Under the pieces are notes generated by a model. That model ran no database searches. It had not been told where the DNA came from and saw only the letters and a list, made by a program, of their open reading frames with translations. Source: Favolaschia claudopus (lineage: Eukaryota > Basidiomycota > Agaricomycetes > Agaricales > Mycenaceae). From it: a DNA stretch of 64,000 nt. Shown one piece after another: positions 40,801-49,630 of this stretch (position 1 is the first letter of the stretch; every line of letters starts with the position of its first letter). Both the position numbers and the translations under genes were made by a program. The stretch lies in assembly GCA_037176885.1 (NCBI GenBank), contig JAWWNJ010000180.1:124001-188000 (forward strand), written 5' to 3'.

Positions 40801-40868
40801 TCAGCTCATCAGGTAATTAATTATTTTCTGGACGAGACGAGCTGACGAGCTGAGAATTGAGCGCCCCT
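40790..40868. repeat. Second arm of the AGGGGCGCTCAATTCT MITE
   Basis: Same 3' arm as at 40411-40456, in direct orientation, ending GAGCGCCCCT and followed by AAT and the right half of the hAT MITE. Inward similarity to the 13744 copy (TGATGAGCTGATGAG, GATCCCACT in reverse) continues to about 40790. Confidence 0.7.
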
Positions 40869-41545
40869 AATATCATATTATAACAATTTTTATCGTGATA
40901 TAATTTTGTTATAATCTTAATACGGCTTCACCCCCTTTAAAGGTAGTTTTTTCAGCCCAGAAGAATGACACTCAGCTGTGCTTAATTGATAGAGCGCCTG
41001 TGAATGTGCTGCGACAGGATTGCATCAGCTCTGCCTCATTTTCAACAAATTTTCCCAACTCTTCCTGTGCCGCGGTCCGGAGTTCGACTCCGGCTGCCGG
41101 TAGCCCAATTTATTTGCCCCGCGCTGGCCTCCTTTTCATGATGTTTTGCCCTGAATTTGTTAATGAAACATCATGAAAAACCATCATGAACAGCCTCCAG
41201 TCCGGGTGCTGACTTTCCATCACGCCGATCATCAATCGCTGATCCAGACTGTTTTGGTGAAGAATTTGTAGGGAGTTAGTAACTGAGAGTAATTTCTCGG
41301 GAGGAGGCTCGGAAGGTTGAGAATGACCAGCTCCAAGGCCTACCTCCAGCCGGAGTCTCCCCTGAAATGATACAAAAATAATATGCATAATACGGTCCTG
41401 TCATATCGTATTATACTCGTATTATAATCATATTATAACATTGCGTATTAATAATCTGAGCGACCTGCCAGGCTCGTATCGTATCCGTATTATCCATGAT
41501 ATAATATTGTTATAATTTTTCGTATTATAATTTTGGACAGCACTA
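40869..41545 (+). mobile_element. Right part of the hAT MITE (TAGTGCTGTCCA family)
   Basis: Matches 54576-55088 (ATCATATTATAACAATTTTT ... TTTTGGACAGCACTA) but contains about 130 extra bases (about 41068-41198) absent from the other copy. Followed by the octamer CATTGGAT (41546-41553). Together with 40457-40559 it is one insertion with an 8 bp duplication. Confidence 0.88.
40965..41098 (+). other. tRNA-like A-box and B-box motifs inside the hAT MITE
   Basis: TGTGCTTAATTGATAGAGC resembles a D-arm/A-box and CCGGAGTTCGACTCCGG is a perfect T-arm with B-box (GTTCGACTCC). The distance between them is too large and the acceptor stem does not pair, so this is not a functional tRNA; possibly a tRNA-derived or SINE-like piece. 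The B-box part is lacking in the 54471 copy. Confidence 0.35.
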
Positions 41546-41553
41546 CATTGGAT

Positions 41554-41860
41554 ATAAGGAGCAGCGGGTCCCAGTAGAAGAAGCGGTGACTGGTCGGCGT
41601 GCGCGTCGAAGTAGATGTTATAAGTGCGAAATAGGGTGGCGATGATGGGAGCCAAAAGGTACTGTCAGTGTGGTAAAGAGATGGTATTGCTTGCTGAGAG
41701 TTACTGTTGGCGAAAATAGAGAAAAGGGAATCCGCTCCTAAACTAAGGCCGGCCAGATGCTCTGTAAAAGCTTCCAAGGCACCGGGCAGCGAGAGCCGAT
41801 GAGGAACCTGAAGAGCCCCCACAAGAAAATCGAGAAGTTCTAAATTTGTGCAATGATTTG
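41554..41860 (-). pseudogene. DUF6729-like protein, N-terminal part
   Basis: The minus-strand frame NLELLDFLVGALQVPHRLSL, PGALEAFTEHLAGLSLGADS and ...HRFFYWDPLLLISN runs into the hAT MITE. The 'fY.P...W.P' region precedes the zinc cluster in the family; the remaining part is found at 40560-40800 on the other strand. Confidence 0.6.
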
Positions 41861-41936
41861 GATTGGCGAATGCTGATGAGCGGGAAGCGCGGTCAGAAAA
41901 CGTTCTGCGTGTTGAAGTAGAGCCCTGTATTATTCT

Positions 41937-42672
41937 TTAATACGCGGAGGCCCTCAGACAGCTGTGTGATAGGAGCCCTACCGGTGATGAGGAATCCACA
42001 GGAACAAGCATTTGATTTTGGTCAGGCAGTATGCTGCTTTTTTTTCTGCCGCTTTCGGTAAGGTAAGCGCCGAGACGATTTGCCAATGTTTGAGCTGTGC
42101 TGAGCATCTCTTCTCGGCGCCGCTCACCCTCCGAGTGGTAGGAGGTCCCGGAAAATTTTCCAAGCGAGATAATCTTTGCCGCGTCATGAACACCAGATGG
42201 AGTAGAAGGAAACATTGAAGCGGGCGCGCCCTCAAATTCGGAAATGTCCATGCTCCGCAGCTGTTTGATTCGCTCGTTGAGCTTGTAGTATAAATGTTGG
42301 AGTTTTTCGCGTTGTCGAAGACGCTCTCCCTTCTCAAGTTTTTTGTATCGCTTGTGCCGTTTTAGATAGGAGTCATCCGAGATCATAAAGAGCTAAAGAC
42401 GTTCTGATGTGCATGAATCCTGAGGAGTCCATAACTCACTTCAACTTCTGAACAAGGGTCTCTGGAAACGTCATTCTCTGGTATTCTCTCGTACTCGGGG
42501 GTTTGAATTGAGACCAAATTGAGACTTGCTTCCTGTAGCCTTCTATTACTTCCGGACGAGCAAAGTAGCTGTTATGCAAAGATTGACCAGCCGGTCGAGA
42601 TGCTAACTCGTCCAGCGCGGAAATGGTGGTCAATACAAAAGGACTGTCCCCAGGCAGGCAGGCTGGTAGCAT
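41937..42672 (-). CDS. Conserved-looking coiled-coil protein of unknown function (two exons)
   Basis: Frames 42672-42436 (MLPACLPGDSPFVLTTISAL ... MTFPETLVQKLK) and 42386-41937 (MISDDSYLKRHKRYKKLEKG ... EKLQHLYYKLNERIKQLRSM) read as one protein joined near 42390-42435, where a GTGAGT...TTTAG intron fits by eye but would need a one-base change in phase; this may be a frameshift. The middle is a highly charged coiled coil, the end is unassigned. It looks like a host nuclear protein, but no name can be given. It ends 80-110 bp from the DUF6729-like fragment. Confidence 0.45.
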
Positions 42673-42800
42673 GAGCTGACGTGGTGGTTATAAAGGGCAA
42701 ACTTACAGCGTTCAAGCCGTGCTTCAAAGATCATGTTGTCGACATCACAGTTTCCGACCTTACCCCCCAGTCCTTCGAGAGGGAACAACGCGTCTGGTCG

Positions 42801-43153
42801 TCAAATGACCCTCTTGAGCCTTCCACTCAGCCGTTTAGCCTGGTTTAAAGTAGTAGTATGGTATATTAACTTCTAAAATATTGATGTGTGCCCTCAAGAA
42901 CCTCGGAAAATGGTTCAGAAATGCGGAAACGGGGCGGGGAACCAGGCTGATCAAAAAGCTGTTTATATATGTTTTTTTTTGCCAACTGTCATCAATTTTG
43001 CAAACGCGGGCCAGGCCCGCCCCGTTTCCGCATTTCTGAACCATTTTCCGAGGTTCTTGAGGGCACACATCAATATTTTAGAAGTTAATATACCATACTA
43101 CTACTTTAAACCAGGCTAAACGGCTGAGTGGAAGGCTCAAGAGGGTCATTTGA
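42801..43153. mobile_element. Palindromic MITE beside the two-gene transposon
   Basis: Arms of about 140 bp (TCAAATGACCCTCTTGAGCC ... AATGCGGAAACGGGGCGGGG and inverse) around a loop of about 75 bp. A truncated copy in the same orientation lies on the far side of the transposon (46640-46834). The 43,080-43,150 arm may also be the outer part of the transposon's own TIR. Confidence 0.75.
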
Positions 43154-43185
43154 CCAGCAAAATAGTGGTTTTTCACCACTCTCTC

Positions 43186-43390
43186 GCTAATCATCGCCTT
43201 CTCGGGGCTCAGCTTGGAAGTTCAACAATAAAGTTGACTTCATCGTTCAACTGGCTCTTACTGGGCGCCTATCGGGCGCTTATTCAAGACTATCAGTCCA
43301 CTGACGCAATGCCGCGGCCTTGCGGTAAGCTCATCATTCAACAATGCACAACACCGCGCTTCTTCATCTCTTCCACATCGTCGCGCTCGA
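43186..43390 (+). promoter_or_regulatory. Left TIR with presumed transposase promoter
   Basis: Shares near-identical sequence with the inverse of 46395-46610 and ends about 90 bp before the transposase ATG. Because the same sequence precedes the second gene, both genes should have related promoters. Confidence 0.5.
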
Positions 43391-43477
43391 CCCTCTTCTC
43401 TCTGCTGCTATCCTCATACTTTGAGCTCTTTCCCACACCTCTGTGCCCATCTCTCCTCTCATCTTGTTCTCTCCACC

Positions 43478-44548
43478 ATGCCTGGTCGCGTCGTACAATA
43501 TCAGGTCAAACTGGCCGCAATGAACCTTTTTGAAAACGACATTCTCCCTTTGGAAGATATACTCGCTGTATGCGGCTTCTCGGAATCGACCTTCTGGCGT
43601 ACCCGTAAGCTCTGGCGCGAAACAGGCTGGGTTGAGAAACCTAAGAGCCATAACCGCGGTCGTCGCAGAATTCTACATCGAGACGACATCGACTACATCA
43701 TGACCCTGATTCAATTGCGCCCCGACTGGTTTCTCGATGAGCTTCTCAAGATGCTCAAGCATAATCGCTTCATTTCTGTCCACTTCACCACCATCTTTCG
43801 CGAGATGGAGCGTCACAATGTGTCTCGAAAGAAGCTGAAGAAAGTCGCGTCTGAAAGAAAAGAGACATTGCGAAATGATCACATCCGCCGCATGTCACAA
43901 TACCCTCCAGAGTATCTCGGTTTTTTGGATGAAACTTCGAAGGACGACCGGACGTACAGCCGCAGATACGGGAGGGCAAAGAAGGGGCAACGGGCAAAGA
44001 TGAAAGAGAAATTTGTACGAGGTGTGCGGCTGACGGGACTAGGGTTGTTAACACTGGATGGAATGGTGGCTGCTCGTGTAGTTGAGGGATCAATGGATCG
44101 GGAGACGTACCTGGGGTTCATTGAACACAATGTGGTGCGTCGTCGAATGATTTCTTCCTTTTTTTGTTGCTTACTTGAAACAGATGCCCCTCACGACTCC
44201 GTTTCCGGGCCCTCTGTCGGTTCTTGTCATGGATAATGCTCAAATACATCACGGTGAAGAAATCCTCGAACTGGCTGAACACTTCGGTGCGTATTTATGA
44301 TATTCATGATCGAAATTCAATGTATATTCATCAATTCAGGTGTTCGGATCGAATACCTACCCCCTTACTCACCGGATTTCAATCCCATCGAAGAGGCGTT
44401 CGCCCAGGTCAAGGCATTCATTCGAAGGAACTGGGAGGTGTTTGCGGAATCGATTGGTGCGGCGGGAATTTTTGATATGTTGCTCGCGATGCAGACGGTG
44501 GGGCCATCTGATGCGGAGGGATACTTTATTCATGCGGGATATGTATAA
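43478..44548 (+). CDS. DDE_3 (Tc1/IS630-like) transposase
   Basis: Three exons: 43478-44134, 44184-44286, 44340-44548, introns 49 and 53 nt; 322 residues. The start MPGRVVQYQVKLAAMNLFEN was chosen because the next Met follows typical CCACC context and the homeodomain-like part begins there. Helix-turn-helix (LPLEDILAVCGFSESTFWRT), linker (RRRILHRDDIDYIMTLIQLR), then catalytic D in PPEYLGFLDETSKDDRT, D in SVLVMDNAQIHHGEE, and E in YLPPYSPDFNPIEEAFAQVK (34 residues after the second D, DD34E-like). Enzymes of this group cut and paste at TA. The frame is uninterrupted, so it may be active. Confidence 0.88.
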
Positions 44549-44642
44549 TGAATTCATGTTGTTGTGAATGTACATTGCACGGTCCAAGAAAATACAGCTC
44601 AAGAAAAAAAGCACGACAGCACTCGCAAGTCCGTAAAACTCA

Positions 44643-46390
44643 TCAAATCGTCACCGCCCACTTCCGAACAGCCTCCCGTAGTTGTGCGATCTGCCCCAAC
44701 AAGAATTTCATCTCTTTCAAATCTTCAATTGACACCAGATAGAAAATGTCGGTGTCCTGGTACCCGTTCGCTGTCAATTTTGTCGAAATATCTGCGCTAA
44801 GACCGTAGAAAATACAAAATTCGTCAATTGAGCTCGACGGCCCGACTTGAGTGTTCGGAGGAAGGAGCATGAGATTAGCGGGAGGGGCAGGAGGAGCGGC
44901 AGCTGCTGGAGGATTTTGTCCGCCATTCATCATACCAAAAAGCGCGTCGGGGAGAGAAAAATTGATGATGGGAGCATTCGATTGAGGTTCTTTAGCGGCG
45001 AGACGGCGCTGCAACAGTGTACGCGGTGCGACTTCTCCTTCCTTTGTCTTGCCGCGGAATAATGGAAGGTCGGGTGGGGTGAGGAGATCGGCGGAACCTT
45101 GAGCCTATCAAGCCGAAATATCAACCAAATGTTGTATCGTCAGACAATAATCAAAAAATTTACCCAAGCGGCAGCCCATGCCTCAAAGTGGGGGTTGTGT
45201 AAAGTTATGTGTTCCCTTGTTTCTCCTAAAATCCAACAGTAATCGCTACCATCGTTGACATTGCACGTCCACTTGGCCCGAAGCTGACCAATCTTGTTAT
45301 TGATTTCGATGTTGGCGGCAGAGATCCCTTTCTCCGACGGGATCTGTCAAACATCAGCATCGTGGTGAGAGCGGTCAGGCCGGCTCAAGTAGACTCACTT
45401 TCGATGTCTTCTTAGGCTTGGTGGCGGGCTCAGAGTCAACGTCATTTGAATCACCATCACACTATGTACAGACAAATAAATTAGAGAGGTACGGTAAGAT
45501 CAATCGAGACGTACCTCGAGCACAACATGAAAATTGATTTTTGGATCCTTGCCCTTCGCGCCATTGGCAATCATAGTCGTGTAGTCCGTCACGTTGAACA
45601 GCCGTACAAAAGTAGAAACATGTCGGGGGACTTGGAAATGGCATTCAAGATCTTGAAAAGACGGCGTCGAGGGAAGCTTTGCAATTTGGGAGACTTTATC
45701 GACCAGGGAGCGAGCGAATGTTCCGTAGGCCAGGCCGGATGTGATCATCAGCATGGCGGAGCCTTCCGCTGCGCGTTTGTTGGCTTTCTTAGAAAATTCT
45801 TTGCGGGAATACACGGTGACAGTGACGGTGATTTCGACGTCGATGGCTGGATTGACGGTCGCTGGTACAAAGAAAGGTACAAAGAAAGGCGAGAAAATAT
45901 AACAATAGAGCACGGTACCTTTTGTTTTGGCTCGTTTCTTTGGCGGTGCTTCCTCCTCCTCTTCTTCATCTTCTTCATCCTCCTCCTCGTTGCTATCCTC
46001 CTCCTCCTCCTCCTCCTCCTCATCGCTATTCTCATCATCTCCCTCTTCCCCAGCATTCTCCCCGTCACCTTCCTCCCGGGAAGTGCGCTTCGCAGCCGCT
46101 TTTCGTGTCGCAACAGTTTTGGCAAGATTGATCGGAAACTCAGACTCGTCTTCGTTATTTGCAGGGTCGTCAGATGCAGCAGTGGATGCGTTAGGAGGTA
46201 TAAGGGTGTCTGAAGATGGGGCAGAGCTTTCTGTGGCTGATTTCTTCTGTCCTTTAGCGGGTTTCTTCTTCGGCGCCTGCTTTTTTTGGGGTGAGGATTT
46301 GGGTTTCTTCCGTGCTCTTTTCGGAGAAGCAGGGGTATACTTGGACTTGGTGGTGGGCTTCGTAGCTCTGTTAGAGCTTCTCGGGGGCAT
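44643..46390 (-). CDS. Accessory protein of the transposon: basic-acidic N-terminus, SAM-like C-terminus
   Basis: Five exons by hand: 46390-45919, 45861-45515, 45461-45399, 45343-45164, 45104-44643 (introns 57, 53, 55, 59 nt), total 507 residues with no stop. N-terminus: nuclear-type Lys/Pro/Ser-rich (MPPRSSNRATKPTTKSKYTP), then a long Glu/Asp run. Middle: NPAIDVEITVTVTVYSRKEF ... ECHFQVPRHVSTFVRLFNVT and WTCNVNDGSDYCWILGETRE. C-terminus: IDEFCIFYGLSADISTKLTA ... LVSIEDLKEMKFLLGQIAQL, resembling a SAM-type helical domain. Function unknown; the arrangement suggests a partner of the transposase, for example DNA or chromatin binding. It is not a known Tc1 component. Confidence 0.75.
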
Positions 46391-46394
46391 GATA

Positions 46395-46610
46395 GAGCAG
46401 CAGAGGTGAGAAATCTGAGCGCGACAAGGTGGAAGAGACGAAGAAGCGCGTTGTTGTACATTGTTGAATGATGAGGTTAGCCGCCGCAAGGCCGCGGCAT
46501 TGCGTCAGCCTTGAATAAGCGCCCGATAGGCGCCCGGGAAGGGCCGTATTGACGACGAAGTCAAGTTTTCTGTTGAACTTTCGAGTTGGGCTCCAGAAAA
46601 CCAGCAATCA
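46395..46610 (-). promoter_or_regulatory. Right TIR with presumed promoter of the accessory gene
   Basis: Inverse of 43186-43390; ends 5 bp upstream of the accessory ATG (46390), so this TIR also supplies its 5' untranslated region. Confidence 0.5.
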
Positions 46611-46639
46611 GCTAGATATTCTTCTAAATTGCCAGCTTT

Positions 46640-46834
46640 CATGGTCAAAACACCCTCCTGAGCCTTCCACTGAGCCGTTTGGCCTGGTTTAAAGTAGTAG
46701 TATGGTACATTATTGTCTAAAATAACGATCTATCCTCTCAAGAAGCTCGGAAAATGCTTCAGAAATGCGCAAACGAGGTGGGGAACCAGGCCGATCAAAA
46801 AAGTGTTTATATATATTTTTTTCGGCCGACTGTC
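46640..46834. mobile_element. Truncated copy of the palindromic MITE 42801-43153
   Basis: GAGCCTTCCACTGAGCCG through GGGGAACCAGGCCGATCAAA and ...CGGCCGACTGTCA matches the left arm and loop of the other copy; the right arm is replaced by the 46835 fold-back element. Confidence 0.75.
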
Positions 46835-47752
46835 ATTGGGGGAGCTTGCTCCCCCTTTTATCAGAGCCGTCACCGAAAAGCAATAAGCTGTGCAGGGAGC
46901 GTTTTGATGTGATCAATACAAGCGTGATAGATTGCAACTCCGAGTGATGCGCGGCTGATCCTACTTGATCCAGAGTGATGGTGGCATTGTTGCGTCTGAT
47001 CCAAGTCTGATCTTGCCTGCAGACGCGGAATCAACGCGAGATTTAGGTATTGCAGTATACACCGTATAATACTGTATGATACTTTCGATACCAAATTTAG
47101 AGGCCCCTCCAGATGTAATATATGGTTTCAGGGTGAAGTTACGTGCCTTTGGCCCCTTGAAGCTGAGAAATTTCATGATCAGTTGCAAACTGAAAACTCT
47201 GAATTGATTCAGACTCTGGTATTGGATACACAGCTCATCGGCTTAACAGCCAATTTATATTGCGACAGATGGCAGGCCAGGTTCTTTGAAGGGGAGATTT
47301 TTGATACTCAGAATACATTAAATACAGGGAAAAATACATGCATAATGCGTATTATATTCGAGAAAAAAAAATCACCTGCGGCCCCGGCATTGTATATACA
47401 GGCCTGTATTTCATCGTCTCTGCGCCGGCTGCCAACAATTCGCGCAAGATCCCCCTACTGTAGGCCAGGAACTGGCATACAAAGCATATTCATTTTTGCA
47501 AACGGCTGTAGTCGTCGAAGAAGGGAAAGAAGACATTGACGTGGCAGCACCAGCGCATCTGCCAAAATTGTGTTCCCATCACCACCCATCACCTGGGATC
47601 AAGCGGACTGTCTCTGGATCAAGCGGAAATCCCTCGCATCACTCGGAGTCACAATATATCACGCATTTATTGATTACATCAAAACGCTCTCGAGCACAGC
47701 TTATTGCTTTTCGGTGACGGCTCTGATAAAAGGGGGAGCAAGCTCCCCCAAT
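46835..47752. mobile_element. Fold-back element with hairpin tips
   Basis: Both ends read ATTGGGGGAGCTTGCTCCCC followed by CTTTTATCAGAGCCGTCACC when viewed inward, and the arms match for about 150 bp. Each tip is itself a perfect palindrome (GGGGGAGC TT GCTCCCCC). It is 918 bp; the interior has a few frames (47183-47539) without known domains. The target duplication is not resolved. Confidence 0.75.
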
Positions 47753-47860
47753 TAAAGGAGGCCCCTACTTGGATATCCCTGGACATTCTCTGAGAACTAT
47801 TTGTGGGCTTTGAAACTCTCTGATACATTGTACGTATTGAACCTTTATACCATCCAAGAT

Positions 47861-48047
47861 TAGCGGGTTTGTGCAAAGCGACCCGGGTCGCTTTGGGACC
47901 GCTCAGATCTCGACAACGAGCAGTCTCAGGTGTGAAGTCCCAGCGACCTAAGAGTGCCCCAGGGCAATACTCCTATAGGTTGCTTAGAGCTCACACCTGG
48001 TATCTGTTGTTGTGGAGATCTGAGCGATCGAAAAGCGACCTGGGTCG
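47861..48047. repeat. 190 bp repeat, copy 1 (GCGGGTTTGTGCAAAGCGAC)
   Basis: TAGCGGGTTTGTGCAAAGCG at the left, GCGACCTGGGTCG at the right, with AGATCT and TCACACCTG blocks inverted inside. About 88 percent similar to copy 2 (visual estimate). No target duplication seen. It lies at the 5' edge of the copia relic. Confidence 0.7.
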
Positions 48048-48375
48048 ACCGCCGCCTCGGCCACACGAACGAGCAAGCCGTTGTGGACCTGTACCAGAAC
48101 GACGCAGCTGATGGTATGGCCCTTGATCCCTCCACCGCTGTTCCCGTTTGTGACGACTGTATCCCGGGTAAACAGGCTCGCGCGATCATTCCAAAAATCC
48201 GTGAGGGACCCAAGTCGACGCGAAGGCTGGAGAAGGTGTATGTCGATCTCAGTGGGCAGATGTCGGTGCGGTCGAGGAGTGGAAACAGCTACACACTGGA
48301 TATCGTCGACGACTGTAGTGACCGGGGCTGGAGTATTCCTATCGCAAACAAATCAGACGCATTTTCTTTCCTCAT

Positions 48376-48563
48376 TAGCGGGTTTGTGCAAAGCGACCCG
48401 GGTCGCTTTGGGACCGCTCAAATCCCCACAACGAGTAGCCTCATGTGTGAAGTCTCAGCGACCTAGGAATGCCCTTGGGCAATACTCTTCTAGGTCGCTT
48501 GAAGCTCACACCTGGTATCTGTTGTTGCGGAGATCTGAGCGGTCAAAAAGCGACCTGGGTCGC
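48376..48563. repeat. 190 bp repeat, copy 2, inside copia integrase
   Basis: Same limits as copy 1: begins TAGCGGGTTTGTGCAAAGCG and ends GCGACCTGGGTCGC. It separates SDAFSFLI from the HTSKQNGKVERS part of the integrase. Both copies stop at the same internal point, so the right end may be the true terminus. Confidence 0.75.
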
Positions 48564-49014
48564 TCGCACGTGCCATCAGCATCGACTGCACGGCTCCCCA
48601 TACCTCGAAACAGAACGGCAAGGTCGAACGTTCTCACCGCACCATCCACGGCCTTGCTCGGACAATGCGGATCGCCTGCAATGCGCACCGAATTTGTGGG
48701 ATGGCATACTTACACGCCAGAACACCTTGCAAGGATCAAAACCGGCGTACCCCATACGAGGCTTTCGAACTTCGTAAGCCGAACCTGGCTCATCTTCGTG
48801 AAATTGGTTGCCGTGCTTTTGTACTGATTGAGGCACACAATCCCAAAGTTTACGCCAGGTCACTCGAATGCACGCTCATCGGCTACACGCCACAGTCCAA
48901 GGCCTACCGCTGCTGGCAGAAGAGTACCGGGAAGGTTTACAACTCTATAAACGTACGTTTCATCGAGACCGGCGACACAGTAAAGGTTCACTGGAATGAG
49001 GAGAAGCTCGCCAA

Positions 49015-49213
49015 TAGAGGCTTTGCGGTAGCCACTGGTGGCTATTGGTGGCTAATTTTTCTTGGGACCGGATGACAGCCTCTGGGTGGATTAGCCACCA
49101 TTTGTACGTCCTATTGACAGGATGCAGTGGTGGCTACCTTGAGTAGGAGGCTTAAAAAACTATTGCACACGAGGAGCTACCGATAGCCACCGGTGGCTAC
49201 CGCAAAGTCTCTA
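49015..49213. mobile_element. TA-flanked MITE, TAGAGGCTTTGCGGTAGCCA family
   Basis: TAGAGGCTTTGCGGTAGCCA at the left, inverse TGGCTACCGCAAAGTCTCTA at the right, 199 bp, with GTGGCTA repeats inside. It interrupts the copia frame after EEKLAN. Related ends: 3447, 17544, 63457. Confidence 0.85.
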
Positions 49214-49630
49214 ATGCTGCGGCGCGCATTCACTCATTACCTCCACCTCCCGTCGTACCCAACGACCAGTCCTCGCCGGATCGGGTACTACGCACATCCA
49301 CTCTACCCAACCCTCCACGGCCGGACGCGGCCGCGCCGCCGACGCCAGATACGATGGGGTTGCGGTGGAGGCGGACAAAGGGGAAGTGGAGATCTTGCGA
49401 CAATGGGCGGAGGTAGAGGAGGAGACGTCAGAGGATGATGACGGCGAAGATGTGGCGATGCTGGCTGAACTGAACGCATACCTGACAGACAATCCCATCG
49501 ATGTGGAATACCCGGACGATCCCAGCACGTACGCTGAGGCAATGGCCGCGCCCGACGCCGAGGAGTGGACCGAGGGCACGCACGAGGAGCTCGAGTCCGC
49601 TTTCGCGCTTGCTCCCAGGGCGAAATTTTA

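Larger units (their letters stand above)
43154..46639. mobile_element. Two-gene Tc1/mariner-superfamily (DDE_3) transposon
   Basis: About 3.5 kb with inverted repeats of about 200 bp: left about 43186-43390, right about 46395-46610 (shared blocks GGGCGCCTATCGGGCGCTTA, GACGCAATGCCGCGGCCTTG, CATCATTCAACAATG). It carries a plus-strand DDE_3 transposase (43478-44548) and a minus-strand acidic protein gene (46390-44643). Both genes begin just inside a TIR and converge, with stops only 94 bp apart. Both are intact by manual splicing. The extreme ends are obscured by the flanking palindromic MITEs. Confidence 0.8.
48048..49630 (+). pseudogene. Ty1/copia pol relic (pre-integrase, integrase, start of RT)
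   Basis: RRLGHTNEQAVVDLYQNDAA and VCDDCIPGKQARAIIPK form the GAG-pre-integrase zinc part; RRLEKVYVDLSGQMSVRSRS holds the first catalytic Asp of the integrase. After a 190 bp repeat (48376-48563) the frame resumes with HTSKQNGKVERSHRTIHGLA (E of the DDE triad) and continues KPNLAHLREIGCRAFVL, SLECTLIGYTPQSKAYRCW. A MITE (49015-49213) splits it again, and the last part has the RT entry YPDDPSTYAEAMAAPDAEEW. It stops after ...LESAFALAPRAKF; the RT core and RNase H are absent. Confidence 0.82.

Noticed and set aside
40965..41098. Functional tRNA gene
   Set aside because: The T-arm is good but the acceptor stem fails to pair and about 70 extra bases separate the arms; listed only as tRNA-like.
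45527..46409. Long Ser- or Leu-rich plus-strand frames
   Set aside because: Complement of the Glu/Asp-rich exon of the transposon accessory gene; produced by the TCC repeat.
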